From assembly GCA_025354965.1 (NCBI GenBank), contig JANXLW010000426.1, forward strand, positions 1 through 6,351: a stretch of 6,351 bases of DNA. Reading direction: 5' to 3'. The notes beneath the pieces were generated by a model that saw only the letters and a program-made list of their open reading frames with translations, was not told where the DNA came from and searched no databases. This stretch comes from Betaproteobacteria bacterium. Lineage in GTDB: Bacteria; Pseudomonadota; Gammaproteobacteria; Burkholderiales; Burkholderiaceae_C. Both the position numbers and the translations under genes were made by a program. The first letter of the stretch is position 1; every line of letters starts with the position of its first letter. Shown piece by piece: positions 1-6,223 of the stretch.

Positions 1-471
1 CGGACTGTTCGGTTCGAGTTTGTGGTTCTCGGTAAAAGCGGCGTCCGTGGGTGACAGACTGCCATACACCTCATCAGTGGAAACATGAAGAAAACGGAAT
101 GCCGCGCGCAGATTTTCATCCAGGCCCTGCCAGTAAGAGCGCACACTTTGCAGCAGACGCATGGTGCCCACCACATTGGTCTGGATAAAGTCTTCCGGCC
201 CGTGGATGGAGCGATCGACATGGCTTTCAGCTGCAAAATTCAACACGGCGCGCGGTTGATGCCGGGCCAGCAATTTTTCTACCAGGGCGCAATCCCCGAT
301 GTCGCCCTGCACAAATACATAACGCGAGTCGCCCTGCAACGAGGCCAGATTCTCCGGATTTCCGGCATACGTGAGTTTGTCGAGGTTGAGCAAGGGCTCA
401 TCTGTTTGGGCCAGCCAATCGAGCACGAAATTGGCGCCGATAAAACCGGCTCCACCGGTGACAAAAATCAT
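1..471 (-). CDS. rfbB: dTDP-glucose 4,6-dehydratase, N-terminal part (cut by left window edge)
   Basis: This cytoplasmic NAD-dependent extended SDR enzyme converts dTDP-glucose to dTDP-4-keto-6-deoxyglucose, the second step of dTDP-L-rhamnose synthesis for O-antigen and other surface glycans. The visible 157 residues begin MIFVTGGAGFIGANF, with the Rossmann glycine motif TGGAGFIG at residues 5-12. They continue with the family hallmark DKLTYAGNPENL (31-42), NFAAESHVDRSI (78-89) and HVSTDEVYG (129-137). T132, D133 and E134 match the catalytic Thr-Asp-Glu of this family. The YxxxK motif should follow just beyond the cut, since the usual length is about 350 residues. The ATG at 469-471 is preceded by a G-rich ribosome binding site (GGGGGAA, five or so bases upstream) and places the glycine motif where the family has it. 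It is probably the first gene of an rfbBDAC-like set running off the left edge. Identification is very secure at family level. Confidence 0.95.
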   Translation of the reverse strand, partial: MIFVTGGAGFIGANFVLDWLAQTDEPLLNLDKLTYAGNPENLASLQGDSRYVFVQGDIGDCALVEKLLARHQPRAVLNFAAESHVDRSIHGPEDFIQTNVVGTMRLLQSVRSYWQGLDENLRAAFRFLHVSTDEVYGSLSPTDAAFTENHKLEPNSP

Positions 472-495
472 TGTTTCCCCCGTAAACCATTTGTG

Positions 496-520
496 AAAAA
501 GGGCGCATTGCGCGCCCTTT
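496..520 (-). terminator. Rho-independent terminator after the fatty acyl-CoA reductase gene
   Basis: On the plus strand AAAGGGCGC (498-506) and GCGCCCTTT (512-520) form a perfect 9-bp inverted repeat around a 5-base loop (507-511). Read on the minus strand, the GC-rich stem is followed by a run of five T (500-496), the normal form of an intrinsic terminator. It lies 25 bases past the stop codon of the minus-strand reductase gene, so it should end that transcript. It also lies only 24 bases ahead of the rfbB start codon on the same strand, which makes it a barrier between the two genes. Confidence 0.85.
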
Positions 521-521
521 G

Positions 522-549
522 ATTATCACCGCTGACGCGGCTGGGTCAG
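522..549 (-). promoter_or_regulatory. Candidate sigma70 promoter for rfbB
   Basis: On the minus strand a -35-like CTGACC (549-544, 4 of 6 consensus) is followed after 16 bases by GATAAT (527-522, 5 of 6 consensus). The -35 box overlaps the TGA stop of the reductase gene (548-546). The expected start of transcription is near 515, inside the terminator hairpin, so a transcript from here would lack part of the first stem arm and should escape termination. There is no room for a promoter between the terminator and rfbB, which supports this site. It is a prediction from pattern only. Confidence 0.4.
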
Positions 550-2543
550 AAATGAATGCCTTGCATTATCTGCTGCAAGGCAAGCGCTTCGTGCGACAAA
601 TGCTGCTTGACTGGCTTGTCGCCCGGCTTGGCGCCTTTTGCGGCACCGGAGTCCGGGAACATGCGAAAACTGGTATTCATGGCAATTTGCGCAACACGTG
701 GTAACAACGCATGTAATAGCTGACCGGTGATTCCCAGGCGTGTGGCAACCCGCACCGGCTTGAAAATACAGGCTTGGGCGATCATGTTGGCCGCTTCTTC
801 CGGCGCCAAGGTGGGTACGTTGTTGTACAAACCGGTGGGCGCAATCATCGGCGTGCGCACCAAAGGCATGTTGATGGTGGTGAATGAAATCCCTTCATCG
901 GCAAACTCGCTGGAGGCACAACGCGTCCAGGCATCCAGCGCGGCTTTGGACGCAACATAAGCGCTGAATCGCGGCGCGTTGGTGAGTACGCCAATCGAGC
1001 TGATATTGACCACATGACCTTTTTTGCGTGCCACCATACCTGGCAAAAACCCCATGGTCACGCGCAAGCTGCCGAAATAGTTGAGTTGCATAGTGCGTTC
1101 AAAATCATGGAATCGGTCGTAGCTGGACTCGATGGCGCGCCGAATGGAGCGCCCAGCGTTGTTGATCAAAAAGTCGACCCCGCCATGGTCTTGTGTCAGT
1201 TGTTTCACAAAACGGTCGCAGTCGGTCATGTCGGCAATATCAACCGCGTAGGGGACAAAACTGTAGCCCTTGGCTTTGGCCTCCTTGCAGGCGTCTTTCA
1301 GTTTGTCGGCGTCGCGCCCGCAGATCACGGTGGTCGCCCCGGCCTCGGCAAATTTGTGCGCCGCCGCCAGGCCGATACCTGACGAACCGCCAGTGATCAA
1401 CACCACCTTGCCGGCCACCGTGCCACGAAGGGAATGATCGATGTGCAGTGCCGGGTCCAGATGGCGTTCCCAGTAATCCCATAGACGCCACGCATAGTCT
1501 TTCAGATTGGGACAGACCACACCTGAGCCATCGAGCGCCGCGAGCGTATCGCGGCAATCAAAGCGTGTCGGGTAGTTGACGAAGGTGAGCATGTCATGCG
1601 GCAGACCCAGGTCGGCCATGATGGCGTTGCGCACCCGGCGCACGGGCGCAAGTGCCATCAGCCCCTTGCTGACGCTGCGTGGAATGAAGCCAAACAAAGC
1701 GGCGTTGACAAAAAGGTTCATCTTGGGTGCGTGAGCGGCCCGGCTGAAAATGTCAAGTACGTCGCCGACGCGGTAACCAACCGGGTCGACCAGGTGATAG
1801 CATTTTTTTGCAATGCCACTTTTGTGGCTGATCCTGTCCAGCGCGGCCACTACAAAGTCCACCGGCACGATGTTGATGCGACCGCCCTCCAGTCCGACCG
1901 AGGGCAACCAGGGCGGTAGCAATTGGCGCATGCGCTGGATCAGCTTGAAGAAATAGTAGGGACCATCGATCTTGTCCATCTCACCTGTGCAACTGTCGCC
2001 CACCACCATGGCCGGACGGTACACGGACCACGGTACCTTGCATTCCTGACGCACGATTTTTTCGCTTTCGTGCTTGGTCATGAAATAGGGATGCTCGTAA
2101 TTTTCGGCCTCGTCAAACATATCCTCGCGGAACACGCCCTCATACAGGCCGGCTGCGGCAATCGAGCTGACGTGGTGAAAATGTCCGGCCTCAACGGCCT
2201 TGGCCAGTTCCACCGTGTTGCGTGTGCCTTCGATATTGACGGCAATCTGACTCATTTCATCAGCGCCCAGGTCATAGACTGCCGCCAGATGGAAAAAGTG
2301 GTCGATGTTGCCCTTCAGACTCTTTACGCTGTCGGCCGGGAGTCCCAGTTTTTTGCTGGTCAGGTCACCAAATACCGGTACCGCTCGCGTAGCACTGGCG
2401 CCCCAGTATTGCCGCAAGCCGACAACCTTGCTCTCGCTCTCCTTGCGGATCAGGAAGTGAACCACCGAGCCTTTGCGCTCCAGCAATTTTTTAACCAGGC
2501 GTTTGCCAATAAAGCCAGTTGCACCGGTGACGAAGTACTGCAT
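546..2543 (-). CDS. Fatty acyl-CoA reductase (alcohol-forming), double SDR domain, Marinobacter FAR type
   Basis: Predicted to reduce long-chain fatty acyl-CoA to the aldehyde and on to the primary alcohol with NADPH, supplying fatty alcohol for wax esters. The 665-residue protein has two nucleotide-binding reductase domains. The N-terminal extended SDR has TGATGFIG at 6-13, HVSSIAA at 124-130 and the YxxxK pair Y153/K157. The C-terminal classical SDR, from about 378, has TGGSSGIG at 384-391, NNAG at 461-464, the active-site serine region NISSIG at 513-518 and Y529/K533. Both active sites look complete. Stretches such as KGNIDHFFHLAAVYD, HFHHVSSIAAAGL, FERTMQLNYFGS, NISSIGVLTNAPRFSAYV and the C-terminal MFPDS closely resemble, from memory, the characterised Marinobacter reductase Maqu_2507 (about 661 residues). 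I chose the ATG at 2543 because GGAGG sits five bases before it; the in-frame ATG at 2555 itself overlaps that ribosome binding site. No membrane segment is evident. It is transcribed divergently from the phasin gene and followed by a strong terminator. Substrate chain length cannot be read from sequence. Confidence 0.9.
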   Translation of the reverse strand: MQYFVTGATGFIGKRLVKKLLERKGSVVHFLIRKESESKVVGLRQYWGASATRAVPVFGDLTSKKLGLPADSVKSLKGNIDHFFHLAAVYDLGADEMSQIAVNIEGTRNTVELAKAVEAGHFHHVSSIAAAGLYEGVFREDMFDEAENYEHPYFMTKHESEKIVRQECKVPWSVYRPAMVVGDSCTGEMDKIDGPYYFFKLIQRMRQLLPPWLPSVGLEGGRINIVPVDFVVAALDRISHKSGIAKKCYHLVDPVGYRVGDVLDIFSRAAHAPKMNLFVNAALFGFIPRSVSKGLMALAPVRRVRNAIMADLGLPHDMLTFVNYPTRFDCRDTLAALDGSGVVCPNLKDYAWRLWDYWERHLDPALHIDHSLRGTVAGKVVLITGGSSGIGLAAAHKFAEAGATTVICGRDADKLKDACKEAKAKGYSFVPYAVDIADMTDCDRFVKQLTQDHGGVDFLINNAGRSIRRAIESSYDRFHDFERTMQLNYFGSLRVTMGFLPGMVARKKGHVVNISSIGVLTNAPRFSAYVASKAALDAWTRCASSEFADEGISFTTINMPLVRTPMIAPTGLYNNVPTLAPEEAANMIAQACIFKPVRVATRLGITGQLLHALLPRVAQIAMNTSFRMFPDSGAAKGAKPGDKPVKQHLSHEALALQQIMQGIHF

Positions 2544-2747
2544 TAAAACCTCCATTCAGATGTCGCATTCTTGCCGATATCAGACAACATTTATTCAGCG
2601 TAAACCCGTGGCTTGCCAGAGCTTTCGCCCGAAAAATTTAGGATGATCCACCTACACAGCCATGTCGACTCCCCGTAAAGTACAGGATATGCACCGAATC
2701 GCGACGCGAAGCGGTGTTCAAATTTCTTAACCTAACTGGAGTATCCC
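2544..2747. promoter_or_regulatory. Divergent control region between reductase and phasin genes
   Basis: These 204 bases separate two genes transcribed away from each other, so both promoters should lie here. No coding potential was recognised. For the phasin gene only weak -10-like matches are visible, for example GGATAT at 2685-2690, without a good -35 box; its ribosome binding site GGAG (2738-2741) lies six bases before the GTG start. Small palindromes occur (GGATGATCC at 2641-2649, GTCGAC near 2664, TCGCGA near 2699), but none is long enough to be called an operator. A shared regulator of the two genes is possible but not shown. Confidence 0.6.
2577..2604 (-). promoter_or_regulatory. Weak candidate promoter for the fatty acyl-CoA reductase gene
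   Basis: On the minus strand TTTACG (2604-2599, 4 of 6 to the -35 consensus) lies 16 bases before TGATAT (2582-2577, 3 of 6 to the -10 consensus). The start codon follows about 33 bases further on, a normal leader length. The match is weak and another sigma factor could be used, so this is only the best site seen. Confidence 0.25.
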
Positions 2748-3293
2748 GTGGTCAAAAAACTGCAAAAAATCAGCGCATCGAAGAAAGTCGGCTCGCCGTT
2801 GACTGGATCTGTCAAAGACTCGGCACAGCAAATCTGGCAAGCTGGCTTGGGTGCTTTTAATAAGGCACAGGCTGAAGGCACCAAAGCGTTTGAGGCTTTG
2901 GTCAAGGAGGGCGTCAGTCTGCAGCGCAAAACACAATCGGCGGCTGAAGAGAAAATCTCCGAGGCCAGCAGCAAAATGTCCAGCATGGCGACCGACATTT
3001 CGTCCCGGGCGTCCGGTCAATGGGATAAATTGGAAAGCATTTTCGAAGACCGCGTCGCCAAGGCACTGAACAAACTGGGCGTGCCATCGGCCAAGGACGT
3101 CAACGCCTTGATCGCCCGTATTGATGAACTCAACAAGAGCGTGCAGAAACTGTCGACCAAAGGTTCTGCGACAAATGCGGCATCGAAATCAGCCGTCAAG
3201 TCTGTTCCCAAAAAAGTGGTGAAGTCAGCCGCCAAAGCGTCTGCCAAGCCAGCCACCCGACGCGCCGCTCCTCGCAAGACGGCGGCAGTTTGA
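2748..3293 (+). CDS. Phasin, polyhydroxyalkanoate granule-associated protein with histone H1-like tail
   Basis: Small amphipathic protein of the PhaF/PhaI-type phasin family, which coats polyester granules in the cytoplasm. Of 181 residues, the N-terminal half carries the family signature: VKDSAQQIWQAGLGAFNKAQ (22-41) followed by EGTKAFEALVKEG (43-55). Residues 56-110 are a long hydrophilic helix. DVNALIARIDELNKSVQKL (118-136) has leucine/isoleucine spacing suggesting a short coiled coil. Residues 138-181 are almost only Lys, Ala, Ser, Thr, Pro and Arg, like the DNA-binding tail of Pseudomonas PhaF and of histone H1-like AlgP. The start is GTG at 2748, with GGAG six bases upstream and no suitable ATG nearby. 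No signal peptide. No PHA synthase is visible, so it may cover PHA granules made from genes elsewhere or, by inference from its neighbours, wax ester/triacylglycerol bodies. DNA binding and granule segregation are known for PhaF and inferred here. Confidence 0.9.
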   Translation: MVKKLQKISASKKVGSPLTGSVKDSAQQIWQAGLGAFNKAQAEGTKAFEALVKEGVSLQRKTQSAAEEKISEASSKMSSMATDISSRASGQWDKLESIFEDRVAKALNKLGVPSAKDVNALIARIDELNKSVQKLSTKGSATNAASKSAVKSVPKKVVKSAAKASAKPATRRAAPRKTAAV

Positions 3294-3316
3294 GTCCAGA
3301 CTGATTGCGCAGTGTT

Positions 3317-3347
3317 TTGAAATGGTTCAGCGCGCTTGTGGTATCAG
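3317..3347 (+). promoter_or_regulatory. Candidate promoter of the patatin-tetR-TPR operon
   Basis: TTGAAA (3317-3322, 4 of 6 to the -35 consensus) is followed by an extended -10 element, TGG plus TATCAG (3339-3347, with 4 of 6 in the hexamer). Spacing is 19 bases, longer than ideal, but the TGN extension can compensate. Transcription would start near 3354, exactly where a palindrome begins, and would leave a leader of about 158 bases before the patatin ATG. Pattern-based only. Confidence 0.35.
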
Positions 3348-3353
3348 GCGCAG

Positions 3354-3373
3354 TCAATTTTCCGCACAATTGA
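3354..3373. promoter_or_regulatory. Palindrome, possible TetR-family operator
   Basis: TCAATT (3354-3359) and AATTGA (3368-3373) are perfect 6-base inverted arms around an 8-base centre. The full 20-base span suits a TetR-family dimer. It lies at the expected transcription start of the operon that encodes a TetR-type regulator, where a bound repressor would block RNA polymerase. Short AT-rich arms of this size can occur by chance. Confidence 0.3.
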
Positions 3374-3458
3374 AAGGGCGCTTCGGTGTCCTTCGTCATT
3401 TCTTGCGACACTCACCGCAGCTGAGCCAGGCGAGCCGGTTTTGTCCCCAAATGCTGGA

Positions 3459-3479
3459 GGTTGCTGCATCGCAACAACC
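3459..3479 (+). other. Leader hairpin before the patatin gene
   Basis: GGTTGCTGC (3459-3467) and GCAACAACC (3471-3479) pair with one mismatch around a 3-base loop. The hairpin overlaps the end of a GGAGG sequence (3456-3460) and lies 32 bases before the patatin ATG. The following bases (GTTCATCTTTG) are not a proper T run, so a terminator reading is weak. It could affect translation of the leader or be chance. Confidence 0.3.
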
Positions 3480-3511
3480 GTTCATCTTTGTCAGCTCTAC
3501 ACTTTGTCCCT

Positions 3512-4765
3512 ATGAAGCGTAAAACATCACAAGCGCCAAGAATCGCGCTGGCGTTGTCGGGCGGCGGCCCGCTGGGTGCCATTTACGAGATTGGTGCACT
3601 TTGCGCGCTGGACGAATCACTGAACGGAATCGACTTCTGCAAGCTCCAGCATTACGTGGGAGTCTCGGCGGGTGGCTTTATTGCAGCCGCGTTGGCCAAT
3701 GGCATCACACCGCGTGAACTGTGTGCGTCATTTATCGAAAACAACAACGATTCGTCCGACAGCTTTGACCCGTCCTGGCTGATGAAGCCGGCTTATGGTG
3801 AATTTGCCCGTCGCGCCATCATGCTGCCGGCCTTGTTGGTTTCCGCCCTTTGGCAAGTCACTGCACAGCGAAAATCATTCATCTACGCGCTGGAGCGGCT
3901 AAGCCCGGGTCTGCCCGCCGGCATTTTTTCCAACGAGCAGGTTAATGTCCAGCTCGAGCGCCTTTTTTCACAAGCGGGTCGCAGCAACGACTTTCGTCAA
4001 CTCAAGACCCAACTCACTCTTGTGGCCACCAATCTGGACAGTGGTGAAATTGCCCCGTTTGGTCGTCCGGGCTGGGACCACGTGCCGATTTCCAAGGCGG
4101 TACAAGCCAGCGCGGCGCTGCCCGGCTTGTTTCCGCCGGTAGAAATTGATGACTGCTATTACGTCGATGGTGCTTTGAAGAAAACCATGCACGCATCGGT
4201 CGCCCTGGAACAGGGCATTGACCTGATGTTGTGCCTGAACCCGCTGGTTCCTTTTGATGCAACTACCCCGCAGGTTGCCAAAGTCATGCGTCGCGGACTT
4301 TCATCTGGCAAGCATCACATCCCGCGCATTGTGGACGGCGGTCTGCCAGCCGTGTTGAGCCAGACCTTTCGATCGCTGATTCACTCACGCATGGTTTTGG
4401 GCATGCGGCAATACGAGCACGCCTACCCAAGCACCGACATCATCCTGATTGAGCCCGACCACCGCGACCCCGAACTTTATCTGGCCAACACCTTCAGTTA
4501 CGCGCAGCGCCGCCACCTGGCCGAGCACGCCTATCAGCAGACGCGCCAGATGCTGCGCTCGCACAAGACGGGTCTTTCGGCCAAGCTATGGCGTCATGGC
4601 ATTTCCCTGAACCATGAAGCGCTGGATGACCCGAAGCGGCATCTGAGCGCTGTGGCCAAGGCAGCCACGCAGATCGGACAAGGCATTGAGAAGCTGCAGG
4701 AAATTATGGATGACTTGGGGCACACTTTACTGTCAGTGACGCACGCCAGAGGTTCCTCATGGTGA
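3512..4765 (+). CDS. Patatin-like phospholipase (acyl hydrolase)
   Basis: Predicted serine acyl hydrolase of the patatin fold, acting on phospholipids or neutral acyl lipids through a Ser-Asp dyad. In the 417-residue protein, ALSGGGPLGAIYEIGAL (14-30) forms the oxyanion-hole loop. GVSAG at 50-54 is the nucleophile elbow with S52. YVDGAL at 217-222 supplies the dyad partner D219 in a DGA motif. KAVQASAALPGLFPPV (195-210) is the usual patatin stretch just before it. The oxyanion loop reads GGGPLG rather than the more usual GGGxRG. The region after 250 is family-specific, ending in a helical tail (376-408). No signal peptide; residues 103-115 are hydrophobic but short. The ATG at 3512 places the first strand correctly but has no clear ribosome binding site; an in-frame TTG at 3461 would add 17 unlikely residues. 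It leads an operon and overlaps tetR by 7 bases. The true substrate cannot be told. Confidence 0.88.
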   Translation: MKRKTSQAPRIALALSGGGPLGAIYEIGALCALDESLNGIDFCKLQHYVGVSAGGFIAAALANGITPRELCASFIENNNDSSDSFDPSWLMKPAYGEFARRAIMLPALLVSALWQVTAQRKSFIYALERLSPGLPAGIFSNEQVNVQLERLFSQAGRSNDFRQLKTQLTLVATNLDSGEIAPFGRPGWDHVPISKAVQASAALPGLFPPVEIDDCYYVDGALKKTMHASVALEQGIDLMLCLNPLVPFDATTPQVAKVMRRGLSSGKHHIPRIVDGGLPAVLSQTFRSLIHSRMVLGMRQYEHAYPSTDIILIEPDHRDPELYLANTFSYAQRRHLAEHAYQQTRQMLRSHKTGLSAKLWRHGISLNHEALDDPKRHLSAVAKAATQIGQGIEKLQEIMDDLGHTLLSVTHARGSSW

Positions 4766-5424
4766 AGAAGGCACCCAGGCGCACCGCTGAGCGGATTCTG
4801 GAAGTCACGCTGGAACTCTTCAACCGCTTTGGCGAGCCCAATGTTTCTACCACCTTGATTTCTGCTGAACTGGGCATCAGCCCAGGCAATCTTTATTACC
4901 ATTACCCGGCCAAGGACGAACTCATCAACTCGTTGTTCGACCGCTATGAACAAACGTTGAATGAATTGCTCAATGCCAGCGACGGCGTGCGTGATGTAGA
5001 AGACGCCTGGTTCTTCATGCACACCTTGTTTGAGTTGATCTGGCAATACCGTTTTTTATACCGCGACCTGAACGATCTGTTAAGCAAAAACAGACGCTTG
5101 GAAACCCATTTCCAGGCCGTTTTGAAAAACAAAACCCGCGCCGTCAAGGCGCTGCTCGATGGCATGAGTCGCAGCGCAGCGCTGCATATCGATTCGCGCG
5201 AGGTCGAAGCTACCGCGACCAGCATGGTGGTGGTCCTGACCTACTGGCTTAGTTTTGAATATGTTCGTGATCCGCGCCGGGCACTGGAGCCTGAGAACGC
5301 GCAAGCTGCCCTGTTGCGTGGCGCGCAGCATGTGCTCAACTTGCTGGCGCCGTATCTGGAACAGGGACAACGCATGCATTTACTATCGCTGGTGGGCGCC
5401 TACAATAACCTTGACAGACAATAA
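4759..5424 (+). CDS. TetR/AcrR-family transcriptional regulator
   Basis: Dimeric DNA-binding repressor type, 221 residues, a normal length. Helices from residue 9 (TAERILEVTLELFNRFG) lead into the helix-turn-helix: STTLISAELGISPGNLYYHY (30-49) followed by KDEL (52-55), the classic TetR sequence. The C-terminal ligand/dimer domain contains WQYRFLYRDLNDLLSKN (95-111). This is typical of the TetR C-terminal domain family annotated as 'bacterial transcriptional repressor' (PF13972, from memory). The ligand is unknown; acyl-CoA or a fatty acid is a reasonable guess from the neighbours only. The ATG at 4759 lies inside the end of the patatin gene, and GAGG at 4749-4752 is six bases upstream, so translation is probably coupled. 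It may bind the palindrome at 3354-3373 and regulate its own operon; the reductase and phasin genes are further possible targets. Confidence 0.92.
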   Translation: MVKKAPRRTAERILEVTLELFNRFGEPNVSTTLISAELGISPGNLYYHYPAKDELINSLFDRYEQTLNELLNASDGVRDVEDAWFFMHTLFELIWQYRFLYRDLNDLLSKNRRLETHFQAVLKNKTRAVKALLDGMSRSAALHIDSREVEATATSMVVVLTYWLSFEYVRDPRRALEPENAQAALLRGAQHVLNLLAPYLEQGQRMHLLSLVGAYNNLDRQ

Positions 5425-5445
5425 CGTCAGGAAGAGGAGACCACG

Positions 5446-6219
5446 ATGGCCAATTGGACCGCCTTTCCCTATGCGGGTGAGTACCTATTTGATGCGGCCA
5501 GTGTCAAAAAGAACTGGGCGCGGTTGCACGCCGGGGATGCCGAGCCACTACCTAAAGACGCCAAGGTGCTGCAAGCCTGGGCCCTGTTCCACAGCGGTGA
5601 ATTTCAGAAGGCCGTGGATATGGGCCTCAAGATTGGTGGTGCCGGTGTTACGGTAGCCAACAAGTCAGCGTGCATCTACGCCACTTATCTGGAAAAGCAG
5701 GAGAAGGCTCGCCTTGATTTGTACCTGGAAGTAGCCCGTCGCGCCAGCGCTCAAGCGCTGGAAAATCCGCAAGACGCCAATGCTCATTACTGGCATGCTT
5801 ACGCGCTGGGTCGTTACAGCCAGGGTATCAGCGTTGCCAAAGCACTGGCCCAAGGGCTTGGCAGCAAGGTCAAGGGATCACTGGAAAACGTGATCAAACT
5901 TCAGCCCAACCATGCTGATGCCCACATCGCACTAGGGGCTTTTCATGCCGAGGTCATCGACAAAGTTGGCTCGCTTATCGGTGGCATGACTTACGGCGCC
6001 AAAAAGGACACCGGGCTGGCCTTGTTCCAGCAGGCGCTCAAGCTGAACCTCGAGTCAGTCATCGGCATGATCGAATACGCTAACGCCATGGTGATGCTGG
6101 AAGGCGACAAAATGATGCAAGAAGCGACCCGTCTTTACCAACTGGCAGCCGCGGCAAAACCGATGGATGCCATGGAGCGGTTGGATACGGAAATGGCCAA
6201 GGGCGAGCTGCAAGACTAA
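5446..6219 (+). CDS. TPR-like helical repeat protein of unknown function
   Basis: I do not recognise a named gene. The 257-residue protein is soluble-looking, without signal peptide or membrane segment, and consists of paired helices with tetratricopeptide-like spacing. Segments are about 39-66 (AWALFHSGEFQKAVDMGLKIG), 112-154 (WHAYALGRYSQG, then SLENVIKLQP), 155-203 (NHADAHIALGAFHAEV, then GLALFQQALKL) and 204-240 (EATRLYQLAAAAKP). The central part, with an ALG...P pattern, a long insertion and GGMTYGAKKDTGLALFQQAL, recalls TPR proteins of the RMDN type, a weak resemblance from memory. Such repeats usually bind partner proteins. The ATG follows a strong AGGAG (5435-5439) by six bases, 21 bases after tetR, so it is the third gene of the patatin operon. 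It may be an adaptor for the hydrolase or the granule surface; that is inference from position. Confidence 0.8.
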   Translation: MANWTAFPYAGEYLFDAASVKKNWARLHAGDAEPLPKDAKVLQAWALFHSGEFQKAVDMGLKIGGAGVTVANKSACIYATYLEKQEKARLDLYLEVARRASAQALENPQDANAHYWHAYALGRYSQGISVAKALAQGLGSKVKGSLENVIKLQPNHADAHIALGAFHAEVIDKVGSLIGGMTYGAKKDTGLALFQQALKLNLESVIGMIEYANAMVMLEGDKMMQEATRLYQLAAAAKPMDAMERLDTEMAKGELQD

Positions 6220-6223
6220 TCCT

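Noticed and set aside
85..522. Plus-strand open frame of 145 codons opposite rfbB
   Set aside because: The minus strand here encodes an unmistakable RfbB N-terminus, and the plus frame runs through the terminator hairpin.
1923..2546. Plus-strand open frame of 207 codons opposite the reductase gene
   Set aside because: It is fully antisense to a strongly conserved double SDR protein and its translation shows no recognisable domain; the same holds for the plus-strand frames at 727-960, 1014-1382 and 1596-1919.
2544..2555. Upstream in-frame ATG (2555) as start of the reductase
   Set aside because: It would add only four residues, and this ATG overlaps the GGAGG that serves the ATG at 2543.
2639..2644. 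TAGGAT as a phasin -10 box paired with TTGCCA (2613-2618)
   Set aside because: The spacing of 20 bases is too long and there is no extended -10 element.
3300..3317. Possible phasin terminator: ACTG-N6-CAGT followed by GTTTT
   Set aside because: The stem is only four base pairs and the T run is short; it also overlaps the candidate -35 box. How the phasin transcript ends is unclear.
3322..3522. 66-codon plus-strand frame between the phasin and patatin genes
   Set aside because: It has no ribosome binding site, no recognisable domain, and an Arg/Ser/Gln-rich composition typical of chance translation; only its last 23 codons are kept as a speculative leader.
4594..5046. Minus-strand 150-codon frame across the patatin-tetR junction
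   Set aside because: It is antisense to two well-supported genes and matches no family that I recognise.
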